From: Epiperipatus broadwayi
Taxonomy: Eukaryota; Onychophora; Udeonychophora; Euonychophora; Peripatidae
Length of the DNA stretch: 64,000 bases
Direction: 5' to 3'
NCBI GenBank assembly: GCA_028023455.1
Contig: JAQFVV010012506.1
Span: forward strand, 3,588,714 to 3,652,713
Position 1 is the stretch's first letter. The number at the start of each line of letters is the position of its first letter. The notes under the pieces were generated by a model. That model worked only from the letters and a program-made list of their open reading frames with translations, made no database searches and had not been told where the DNA came from. A program made the position numbers and the translations under genes. This document shows, in pieces, positions 24,373-33,464 of this stretch.

Positions 24373-26357
24373 ACCCAATTGGTTGTGAAATTTTAGTTTC
24401 TAAATTTTGTCTAGTTTTTTAATTCCAAATTCGGTGTAATGAGTTTATTTTTATTGGCTAGTTTAGCTTTTAGATTTTGATATTTTACAAACATTTTAAT
24501 ATAAAATTAAAAACCCACATAAGTAAATATAGTGAAGCTATGATATACACTATATCAGTATATATTATTTCAATTATATGCTATCCAAAAAAAATAAAAA
24601 AAAATTCTATCTAGTTGCCATACATGAATATGTTCTCTGTTGAATGCACTTTTTAAATTAGTCTTTCTGAATTTGATAAACAGTATTTCACATAATAAAA
24701 TGTTTTCTAAGTATAGTGCTACAATTTTTTTTATGAAATTTAAAACATTTGTAAAGTTGATGATTTAAAAACATCAAAATATTTAGAGAGGATATAGTTT
24801 ATTTATAACAAGACTGTTACATTTATGTAGGGGAAAAAACAGTTATTGAAAAAATTATTGCCTAGCAAGTGAGAATTTTGCTATTCATTTTATTCAAAAA
24901 AATAAAGATTTTTTTTTTTTTCATTTTTTGAGTTAATATAAATAAATGAATACACACAGTAAATATATATTTATATATTTAATTTTGTTTATATTATAAT
25001 CTTAATTTATATATGCATACAATACTTATAAAAAAAGTATCTGTGTTATATATGTTTTTGTGTTTGTTAAAGAATGCTGTGCATTTCCAGTTGCCTATCA
25101 ATAAAATCTGAGCTATTATATATAATGTATTATGTATAAAGGGAAAAGGGGACTTGGAACAAAATATAACAGATATTGTGGTTCTATTTCTACCTATAAA
25201 GAAATTAGGCTAATTTATAGAAATATCTTGTTCTCTTTTGTCTTTTTTTTCCTAGCAAAAAAAAAAAAGACTTTTTTTTTATTTGTTACAATAATGTGTA
25301 CCAAAGTAATAGCTTTTTACTTTTAAACACAGAGCTAAGTAGGGCAACAACAACAAAAAATATATACTACTGTTAAAAATAAATTTTGGTGAAGAAATAA
25401 TAACATAAAAGTAAATAGGAATATATAAAATTAATAGATTTTTTTACATTTAATATTTGCTTAAATTTCCAACAGATTGGGGGGGGGGGTGCACTGTTGA
25501 ATTTTCTTGATTCAACAAAATTGCTGATTTGAAGAGTCAAACTTTAATGATGCCAGATGAACAATAGTGCACATATTTTATATATTAATTTATTGATTAA
25601 AAATTAGACTGTTAAATGTTTCCCTTTAAAAATGGGATTAACTTTCTTTATTAATAATCATTTAGATAAGAATTGAATTGGTCTGTGATTAGATTTAATG
25701 CCAACAGATTCATATGAATGTAATATTTATCATATCAAAATCATTGACAATATTAGGTAACAGTAAAAAAGAAATGGGAAATGTTTGCCTGGAAGACTAA
25801 AGTTTATAATGAAAACGATTATTTAAAATAACATTGAATTAAAAGGAAAAGACTTTAGACACATAGATCAAAACTAAGATGTGGAAAACAAAATTAATAT
25901 AGAAAATATATTACAATATATATATATATGTAAATGAAATGAGCATATCTGTAACACATTAGGTCAATAATCTGTTAAAGATGTATGGATAAACAACTTA
26001 GTAAATGAAAAGGAAAAAAAAACTTAAGATGAAAGATATATAGTAAAGGTATACTAATATATCAAAACAGGATTGTCATTGAAAAGATAAAGATATTTAT
26101 GATAATAGTACAAGGATTAAATTATCAGATATGACAACTGTTAGAAAGTTAACAATAATTTAAAGAAATAGAGAAAAGATCTGGATTTATTATATGGTAT
26201 ATGTGGAAATATTTAAATTAAAGTTTAGTAGTTTTGGAAACAATTGTTTTAAAAAATAATGAGCTTTTTAACTGTACATAATGAAATGGGTAAATTATGA
26301 TTAAACATATATATTCACGTGAATGAAAATTAAAGAAATTGTAAACAAAATAATGTT
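24373..26357. other. AT-rich non-coding stretch with homopolymers
   Basis: It holds a G10 run at about 25,479-25,488, an A-run near 25,257, T-runs near 24,910 and 25,272 and a (TA)n tract at 25,918-25,928. A 64-codon plus-strand frame at 25132-25326 is lysine/phenylalanine-rich and looks spurious. Confidence 0.45.
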
Positions 26358-26457
26358 AAAAATATATTAGCTATAAATTAATGAATAGGATAGAAAGACA
26401 ATATAAAACTTAAGAATATGGAAGTATATTCATTAATTTATAGCTAATATATTTTTA
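26358..26457. repeat. 100-bp hairpin
   Basis: AAAAATATATTAGCTATAAA at 26,358 continues to 26,387 and is the complement of 26,427-26,456, giving a stem of about 30 bp with almost no mismatch and a 40-nt loop. It is probably a foldback remnant. Confidence 0.7.
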
Positions 26458-27690
26458 AGTTAATGATAAATTCCAAATTATATATTTTTAAGTTGACTTC
26501 AAAAAAGAATCTATTACATCAGTAGTCTTTATGAAAGCTTTAAAAAATATATTGCATTACTTTACTGTCAAACAATCTCTAGTATATTTGTATAATCCAA
26601 AACAATAACATCTGAGATAGTTTTCCCATTGCTTTCACTAGTATACACACATCACATAATTCAGTGGCAAGTACTTACTTCCATTTCAATTACAGATATT
26701 TTTTTAAAAAAATATGATTATTTATTATTATATATTCCTACATATATATATGTATGTCATTTTAGTCAAGTAATAGAACAGATATCACTCCAGATCACTT
26801 GTTTATTATTCCTTAATCTATTTGAACTTTTCTTATTGTCTAGTAGCATCTCTAGTTGGTGTTTTCCATTAATTTAATTCTTGGTTTTTTTTTTACTCGT
26901 CTTTCTCTCTCAAAATTGCACTAGACAAAAGGTTTTGTTAAATAATTACTCATGTTATTTCATTGTTTGTTTTTTTTATCTATCAGTTCATTTCTTGTAT
27001 ATTATCTCTAAAATGACAAATCCAAAGTGTTGAATGTTTATTTCTTTGATTTTTTTTTCAGTGTTCCAGATCTCAGAGACTATAGTATGCCACATAAATC
27101 TTAATCGGTTTATTTGTTTCTTTAATTGATGAGATGTTATCAGAGTTTTTTTTTTGTTGTTGTTGTTAAAAACTGCTTTGAGCTATTTTGGCCGAATTTT
27201 CTGTTGACTTTTGTTAATAGAAAAGGGAATTACATTTTACTGTTTTACAAATTGTTTTTATCTTTTAAGCATATGCTATCTATAAGATATCTTTATTTTA
27301 CTTTTTGTAAATACTTTTTAATCATCGCAATATCTATTCCCCTCCCTCTTCTTTCCCATGTTTATTTTAAAGCATCTCAAAGTTTTCTAATTTAGTTTTT
27401 CAATTTTATTCAAAGTTATATTTCAAACAAATAATTCAACAAGCTTTTTTTTAATGTTTTGTAAAATAATGTGCATATTTTTCTATTAATATAGACCGAC
27501 TTTGACTTAGTAAAGATCATAAATTTGAATGTGTTAATCCTTTTTTATATATAGATTGTTTTATTCTAATGTACAAAATCAATCTTTATTTTTACTTTAA
27601 ATTCTTTAATTTTACTTTGTTTTTATTTAATTTTACTTTTAATTTATTGTTAAGCTTTCTATATCCATATTTATTTTTAACTATATTTTT
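26458..27690. other. AT-rich non-coding stretch
   Basis: Two plus-strand frames (26629-26877, 27126-27395) are phenylalanine/leucine/isoleucine-rich products of T-rich DNA without motif; I regard them as spurious. Nothing else was recognised. Confidence 0.45.
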
Positions 27691-27765
27691 TAAATAGAGG
27701 GATTTGAACTTAGGATTTATCAATCTATATTCGTCCGCCACTCCACTCAAGCAACCGATACACAT
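27691..27765 (-). mobile_element. tRNA-derived SINE head or tRNA pseudogene
   Basis: On the minus strand an A-box-like TTGCTTGAGTGG (27754-27743) is followed 33 nt later by a B-box-like GTTCAAATCC (27709-27700), matching the RNA polymerase III internal promoter pattern and tRNA spacing. The downstream part (27,590-27,690) is A/T-rich tail-like sequence with AAAATTAAAT-type runs. The acceptor stem does not pair well, so it is not a functional tRNA gene. A SINE 5' end is likeliest; the SINE body was not recognised. Confidence 0.5.
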
Positions 27766-28315
27766 AACCACATGCATGTGAAAAAGATAGGTGATCCCCA
27801 ATATACATATTTCATATATTTTTTAAGGATTTTTTTTGTTTGTTTATATTTGAAGTAGATAAAAAGTCTGTTTATATGCTTATTTGCTATTTATTGATTA
27901 CTTTCACAATCCTATTTCTGTTATCTATTTTCTAAGTGCTGTAGTTCTGTTGGCTTGGAAAGAGAACAGATTAAAACCATTTATTGGTTCTTATCTACTT
28001 GAAATAAGTATATATTTCTGAATGTAAATCTCAAAATATGCAGTAATGGAATTGTTTTTGGATACATTTGCAATTTAATACCTTCTTAGATTTTTATTTG
28101 ATTCAGTTTTATCTCTATTTAATAATTATTTTTTATGAACTTAGTACTCTACCAATGTTGGCAACTTCAATTTTTTTTTTTTTTTTTAAATAGAATTTAA
28201 ATTTAATATGGATGGAATAATTATAAAGCAGATTAATATATAGTACTATACACAGTACTAATCATTTTCAGCCAATTTAGGTATAACAGTTTTTTTTTTT
28301 TAAAAAAAAAGTTGT
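27766..28315. other. AT-rich flank upstream of the LINE
   Basis: It contains a T16 run at about 28,172-28,187 and an adjoining T/A run near 28,292-28,309 that abuts the start of the LINE. No feature was otherwise recognised. Confidence 0.45.
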
Positions 28316-28348
28316 TCTTGGTGAATGTGTGTTAGTGTAAGGATAATT

Positions 28349-28800
28349 ATAAAAAAGTTGTATGTAAATTTAATTCGTTTTAGTTAAGTTTATTACTGAA
28401 AGTTTTTTAAATTTCAAAATAGACATTTATTTTGAGAAATAAGGCAATGTTTGGGAGCCTAACGTTAGGAAACACGTGGTTGTGGTTATAGTTTGATCAC
28501 GTTTGGGAAAAAGTTTTTATTTTTTCTGTATAAGGGTGTGTGAAGAATAGGAGAGGTATTATAAAGAGGTACTTATAAAAAAGTTGTATGTAAGTTTAAT
28601 TCGTTTTAGTTAAGTTTGTTATTGAAGGTTTTTTTAAATTTTAAAAGAGACATTTATTTTGATAAAAAAGTTAATGTTTGGGAAGCCTAACGTTAGAAAA
28701 TAAGTGGTTATAGTTTGATAAAGTTTGGGAAAAAGTTAAAAAGTTTTTATTTTTCCATATAAGGGTGTTTGAAGAATAGGAGAGGCATTATAAAGTCAAA
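28349..28800 (+). promoter_or_regulatory. Two tandem 226-bp 5' UTR units (promoter monomers?)
   Basis: The block from ATAAAAAAGTTGTATGTAA to GAATAGGAGAGGTATTATAA (28,349-28,567) is repeated, with about one in ten bases changed, at 28,575-28,796; landmark GTTGTATG occurs at 28,357 and 28,583. Both units contain GCCTAACGTTAG and a GTTTGGGAAAAAGTT block. A shorter resemblance just upstream (28,316-28,348) may be a truncated third unit. Tandem 5' units that act as promoters are known from mouse L1; a similar role here is inference. Confidence 0.75.
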
Positions 28801-28830
28801 TATACAATAGGTGAATTGAAAAATAAGAAT

Positions 28831-29823
28831 ATGGATTGCATTTGTATGGCACAGTGTATATACGATCGGCAGAAAGGAATTAGAAGAGCATTAGTAGAAT
28901 GTACAGTGTGTGCTGAGGTCTATCATTTGAAATGTTTGAATAAGAATAGGAAGGATGTGACAGGTTGCTGGTTATGTAGTCAGTGTGTAAATGTGATTAA
29001 AGAGGTGAGAAAGTGGTTTTTAAGTGTAGGTAGTCTAGAGAGAAAGTCAGAGGAGAGGGAGCAAAATGTAGTTAAGGAAGATAGGACAGAGTATGGTTTT
29101 AGTGGAGTGACAGGAAATATGGGTGGAGAAAGTAGTAATGCAATGGAGATGGTTAGACAGAGAATAAGTAAGATAGAGGAAGAAGTGAAGGATGTAGAAG
29201 TAAAATTAAAATTGTTAGAGACAAAGTGTGAGGAGATAAAGGAATTATTGAGTAGAAATGATAAGGAAGAAATGGATAAGGAGGTCCAGAAGATGGTAGA
29301 CAAGGTTACAGATGGAGTAGAGAAAGTAGATTATGAGACAGTGTTGATAGGAGATTCACTAATAAGAGAATGTGGGGATATAATTGCAAGGGAAAATAGA
29401 AGCAGGTATGTTAGAGTATGTATGCCTGGAGCAAAAATTAGGGATGTGACAGATAAAGTAAAAAAGCTAGGTAGTAGAGATGTATATGTTATGGTAGGGA
29501 CTAATAATTTGTTAGAGCCATCAGAGAGAGTAATGGATGAGTATGTAGAATTGATTAGAAATTTGAGGGAGATTAAAGGAAGAGTAGGGGTAGTTGGAGT
29601 ATTACCAAGATTTGATAAGAGGTATTTGTTAGATAGAGCATGTTCTATAAATGAGAGAGTGAAAAAATTGTGTGAGAGAAATAATGTTGTGTTTGTGGAT
29701 GTATGGGATTGGTTTATTGGAAAGAGGGAGTTATATAGTAAAGATGGATTGCACTTAGGAAAACAAGGAAGTGAAGTTTTAGGGAGTTTGATATTTAAAG
29801 AATATAATTCGGGAAACTTTTAA
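28831..29823 (+). CDS. LINE ORF1 protein: PHD finger, coiled coil, SGNH esterase
   Basis: The start is the ATG at 28831 (MDCICMAQC); the frame is open slightly further upstream without another ATG. The 330-residue product begins with a Cys/His-rich module (C3, C5, C9, then ECTVCAEVYHLKC at about 24-36 and CWLCSQC at about 47-53) in PHD spacing. Residues about 105-160 are Glu/Lys heptads, likely a trimer- or dimer-forming coiled coil. The C-terminal half is an SGNH/GDSL hydrolase: GDS with nucleophile Ser176, GTNN at about 223-226 and the catalytic pair in DGLH (Asp305, His308). In CR1-group LINEs such proteins bind the element RNA and probably aid retrotransposition; the esterase substrate is unknown. 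All catalytic residues are present. The sense strand is notably poor in C. Confidence 0.88.
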   Translation: MDCICMAQCIYDRQKGIRRALVECTVCAEVYHLKCLNKNRKDVTGCWLCSQCVNVIKEVRKWFLSVGSLERKSEEREQNVVKEDRTEYGFSGVTGNMGGESSNAMEMVRQRISKIEEEVKDVEVKLKLLETKCEEIKELLSRNDKEEMDKEVQKMVDKVTDGVEKVDYETVLIGDSLIRECGDIIARENRSRYVRVCMPGAKIRDVTDKVKKLGSRDVYVMVGTNNLLEPSERVMDEYVELIRNLREIKGRVGVVGVLPRFDKRYLLDRACSINERVKKLCERNNVVFVDVWDWFIGKRELYSKDGLHLGKQGSEVLGSLIFKEYNSGNF

Positions 29824-29898
29824 AGGGGGGGTGGGCTTTTAAATTGTAATATTATCAAAAACAAGACGAATGGAGGGGATATAAGAAATAAGCAAAAG

Positions 29899-32800
29899 AT
29901 GGTTGATTTAGATATAAGTGTAGATGTGGAGAGGGAATGGTTTTGTAAGATTAATGGTAAGAAAGTTTGTTATAAACGTAATGGAGAAGAAAGAATCAGA
30001 AGAATTTATAAAAGAATAGTTAGGAAAGAAAAAATTGTTAAAATTGGGTTTTTGAATATGCAAGGTGGTAGGAGACCAGAAAAGTGGCTGGAATTAAATA
30101 AAGCAATTGAAAATGAAGAGCTGGAGGTATTAGCAGTAGTGGAAACTCATCTAAGAGAAGAAGAAGAACCTATTTTGGAAGAGGTGGTATGGCAGGGTGT
30201 AAACAGAAAAGAAAAAGAAAAAAGGGGTGGTGGTATAGGTGTTATATCGAGGAAATATTTAAATATTGTTAAATGTCAAGAGCATTTGTGGTTTGAAATA
30301 AGGTTGGGTAGACAAGAATGGATGGTGGCTGTAGTGTATATAGCTACTGGAGATAGTCAAACTGTAATGGAGTGGAATAGTAGTATATATGAATGCCTAG
30401 TTAAGGATATACAAATTTTTAAAGAAAAGGGGAAGAGAATAATGGTTATAGGGGATATGAATGGACATATTGAAGAAATTGATGATGTAGATAATAAGAA
30501 TGGTCAGTTTTTGAAGGAATTTTGTCAAAGAGTAAATTTGAGCATTGGGAATTTATCAAATATGTATGAGGGACAATACACATGGTCTAGGAATAATGTA
30601 TTTCACACAATAGATTATGTATTGGTAGAGAAAGAGGGAATGAATAAAATACGGAAAATTAAGGTGTTTGATAATGAAGAGAGAGTATGTAATAGTGATC
30701 ATAATTTTATTGTAATAGAAATGGTTAGTAATGTGATGGAGGATAGAAATAAAGGTAGAAATAATAGTGAAAGATGTGGATGGAGAGTGAATGATAAGAA
30801 TAAGTTGGAAGAATATAAAATAAAAGTTGAAGAAACCATGGAGCAGTTGGATGGGGATGAGTATAAGGACTGGTGTGGTGAAATAGAAAAAGTGGCAAAT
30901 AGGGTTTTAGTTGAGAATATGCAGAAGAATAAAAGTAATAAAAAAATGAGAGTTAGTAAAAGTGTAAAAGAGAGGAAAAAAGCATGCAGAGAATATAAGT
31001 GTGCTATTAAGAACAAAGAAAGTGAAAATGATATTAATGCTAAATGGGGAAAGTACTTAGAAAAGAAGAAGTTGGCTAAAATGGATAATTATAGAGAGAG
31101 GATGAAGTTAAATAGTAAATTGTTGGAGGATATTAATAAAAGTGGAAGAGATGGGAGTAAAAAATTTTGGAATTACATTAAAAGGAGAAATGTAGGGGAA
31201 AGAGAGATAGTATTAATAGATGATGAGGGAATAGAGTGTAGCTCTAGAGAAGAGGTAGAGAGAATCTTAAATAGATATGTAATGGATATAGAAAAGATGT
31301 TAGATGTGAAGGAAGTAGTGATAGAAAAAATGAAAGCAGTTAGTAATGGGAATATTAGGTTCACAAAAAATGAATTGAATGAGGCAGGGAAGAGATTGAA
31401 AAGTGGAAAGGCGAGAGGTTTAGATGGATGGGCAGCAGAGATGGTAATGAATTTAGGGCATAGAGCAAAAGCAAAGTTATTATCATGTTTTAATAAAATG
31501 GCACAGAAGACAGTTTTTCCGGTTAGTTGGAGTAATACAAGAATAAGATTATTATTTAAAGGAAAGGGTAAGGATCATAGAAAGTTAAATAATTATAGAC
31601 CAATAGCGGTAACATCAGTTTTATATAAAGTTTTCTCATATATGGTAGCTGGAAGAGTTGTAAAATGGATGGAAGAGAATAATGTAGTGGGGGAAATGCA
31701 AGGAGGTTTTAGGACAGATAGGCGTATAGGAGATAGTTTGTTTGTAGTTACACAACTTATGGAGATGAGTAGGAATTCAGGTAGATCATTATATATGAGT
31801 TTTATAGATGTAGAGAAAGCATATGATAGAGTAAATAGAAATAGATTATGGGTAAGGTTAGCCAATTTGGGAATGGATGAAGCTTTAGTAAATATTATTA
31901 AGAAATTATATGAAAATAATTATTATACTTACCAGTTAGGGGATATAGAATCAGTTAAAGTTAAAAATGGGGTGGGATTAAGGCAAGGATGCCCTATGTC
32001 ACCTATTTTGTTTTTGTTGTTTTTGAGTGAAATGGAGAAAGCAATAGAAAGACTAGGAAGAGGGGTAGAGATACCATTAATAGGTGGCAAGGGAGTATAT
32101 ATTTTGTCGGGTCTTTTTTTTGCAGATGATATCTTTTTGTGTGCAGAAAGAAGAGAAGATATGGAAATTATGTTGAGGACATGTGCAAGGGTGGGTAAAG
32201 AGATGGGGATTAAATTTAGTGAAGAAAAATCAAATATAATGATGGTTAATACTGGGGAAAGAGAAGATGTAGAATTTTTATTGGGGGATATAAAGTTAAG
32301 TGTGGTGGATAGATATAGGTATTTGGGAATCATCTTATGTAATCAGGAAAATTGCTTGGATGAATGGGAGAAAAAATTGATAAATGAAGCAAAGAAAAGA
32401 AAGGGTTTGGTAAAGAAACTAACAGTATTTTCATATAATAAATATGATGTAGCTAGAATAGTATGGAAGGGAGTTGCAGTAGCAGGGTTAACATATGGTA
32501 ATGATGCATTATGTGTTAGTAAAAGGGTTTTAGATTATTTAGAGAAAGTACAAAGGGAAGTAGGAAGACATGCATTAGATGCAGAGATGTGGACAGCAAA
32601 GGAGGCAATTCAAGGAGAAATGGGATGGTCAAGTTTTTATATGAGAGATGCAAAAAGTAAAATGAAAATGTTTGGTAGGTTGCAGTTTATGGATAGTAAA
32701 AGAATAGCAAAAATAGTGTTCAATTGGGTTATGAGTAAAGGGCAGGTAACAAGATGGGTGAGAAAGGTAATGCGGTATGCAAAAGATTTGGATAAAGAAT

Positions 32801-33351
32801 TTATATCAGTATACTTGTATAAAAGGTGGGATGATTGTGTTAGGAGGATTGTTGAGTGTTATAGTGGTAAGGAATGGGATAAAAGAATAGAAGCATTAAT
32901 AAAAAATAGGGAGTTGGAGAGATGGAGAACTAGTATGGAGGGTAAGAAGAGTTTAAATATATATAGAAGTAAACGGAATATTGGATGCGAGTTAATTTAT
33001 GATAATAGTAAGGAAAGTAGTTTATTATTTAAGGCTCGAACGGGATCTTTAGCAACAAGAGAATATACATGTAAATGGAAAACCATGGATAATTTAGTGT
33101 GCAAATTGTGTAAGGAAGGTATAGAAAATATTAGGCACCTGTTGATTGAATGTAAATGCTTGAAAGCAGAAAGGGTACAGATAATGAAGTTATGGGAGGA
33201 TAGACATGAACAAAGTGACTATACAGAAAGTGAGTTATTAGTTTTTATGTTGGGTTTGCGAAGAGATAAGGGGGATTTAGATATAAAGGCCATAGAGTTG
33301 ACAAAGTTTATGTTGTGGAAATGGGATGGGGCAGAATATGGGGAGACTTAA
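29899..33351 (+). CDS. LINE ORF2: endonuclease and reverse transcriptase
   Basis: This 1150-residue frame starts at ATG 29899, 75 nt after the ORF1 stop and in the same phase. Residues about 45-275 form an exonuclease-endonuclease-phosphatase domain (Asn53 in FLNMQGG, Glu in VVETHL near 82, GDMNGH, and SDHNF near 268) that nicks the target DNA. RT motifs follow: NYRPIAVTSVLYK, GGFRTDRRIGDS, FIDVEKAYDRV (Asp637), GLRQGCPMSP and FADD (741-744, both aspartates present). After the thumb, a zinc motif CKLCKEGIENIRHLLIEC (CxxC at 1068-1071, then His and Cys) lies near the C-terminus. The length is normal for a LINE ORF2 and there is no frameshift or stop. It acts in the ribonucleoprotein that primes cDNA at the cut site. 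Confidence 0.92.
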   Translation: MVDLDISVDVEREWFCKINGKKVCYKRNGEERIRRIYKRIVRKEKIVKIGFLNMQGGRRPEKWLELNKAIENEELEVLAVVETHLREEEEPILEEVVWQGVNRKEKEKRGGGIGVISRKYLNIVKCQEHLWFEIRLGRQEWMVAVVYIATGDSQTVMEWNSSIYECLVKDIQIFKEKGKRIMVIGDMNGHIEEIDDVDNKNGQFLKEFCQRVNLSIGNLSNMYEGQYTWSRNNVFHTIDYVLVEKEGMNKIRKIKVFDNEERVCNSDHNFIVIEMVSNVMEDRNKGRNNSERCGWRVNDKNKLEEYKIKVEETMEQLDGDEYKDWCGEIEKVANRVLVENMQKNKSNKKMRVSKSVKERKKACREYKCAIKNKESENDINAKWGKYLEKKKLAKMDNYRERMKLNSKLLEDINKSGRDGSKKFWNYIKRRNVGEREIVLIDDEGIECSSREEVERILNRYVMDIEKMLDVKEVVIEKMKAVSNGNIRFTKNELNEAGKRLKSGKARGLDGWAAEMVMNLGHRAKAKLLSCFNKMAQKTVFPVSWSNTRIRLLFKGKGKDHRKLNNYRPIAVTSVLYKVFSYMVAGRVVKWMEENNVVGEMQGGFRTDRRIGDSLFVVTQLMEMSRNSGRSLYMSFIDVEKAYDRVNRNRLWVRLANLGMDEALVNIIKKLYENNYYTYQLGDIESVKVKNGVGLRQGCPMSPILFLLFLSEMEKAIERLGRGVEIPLIGGKGVYILSGLFFADDIFLCAERREDMEIMLRTCARVGKEMGIKFSEEKSNIMMVNTGEREDVEFLLGDIKLSVVDRYRYLGIILCNQENCLDEWEKKLINEAKKRKGLVKKLTVFSYNKYDVARIVWKGVAVAGLTYGNDALCVSKRVLDYLEKVQREVGRHALDAEMWTAKEAIQGEMGWSSFYMRDAKSKMKMFGRLQFMDSKRIAKIVFNWVMSKGQVTRWVRKVMRYAKDLDKEFISVYLYKRWDDCVRRIVECYSGKEWDKRIEALIKNRELERWRTSMEGKKSLNIYRSKRNIGCELIYDNSKESSLLFKARTGSLATREYTCKWKTMDNLVCKLCKEGIENIRHLLIECKCLKAERVQIMKLWEDRHEQSDYTESELLVFMLGLRRDKGDLDIKAIELTKFMLWKWDGAEYGET

Positions 33352-33440
33352 GAGTGGGAAATGGAGAATAAAATGGCTAACAGGTTTATCTGAGCATAAT
33401 TGCTGAGATATTCTTGACTTCGTTTAAGGAGAAGCCAAAT

Positions 33441-33464
33441 ACATCACATCACATCATCACATCA
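33441..33464 (+). repeat. LINE 3' terminal microsatellite
   Basis: ACATCACATCACATCATCAC closes the element 90 bp after the ORF2 stop. Short 3' repeats in place of poly(A) are characteristic of CR1/L2-group and RTE LINEs and serve as the template start for reverse transcription. Confidence 0.7.

Larger units (their letters stand above)
28316..33464 (+). mobile_element. Apparently full-length CR1/L2-like LINE with intact ORF1 and ORF2
   Basis: In order: two tandem 5' units (28,349-28,800), an ORF1 with PHD and SGNH-esterase domains, an ORF2 with apurinic-type endonuclease, reverse transcriptase and a C-terminal zinc motif, a short 3' UTR (33,352-33,440) and a terminal (ACATC/ATC)n microsatellite. 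PHD-plus-esterase ORF1 proteins are known from CR1-group elements, so I place it there, but the ORF2 C-terminal region could also fit neighbouring clades. There is no poly(A) tail, as expected for CR1-group elements. No target duplication could be assigned. Both frames are unbroken, so the insertion is recent. Confidence 0.88.

Noticed and set aside
30699-32333. Antisense open frames of 63-134 codons opposite the LINE ORF2
   Set aside because: They mirror the C-poor sense strand, are rich in Ser/Leu/Ile/Phe and carry no motif; they are shadows of ORF2.
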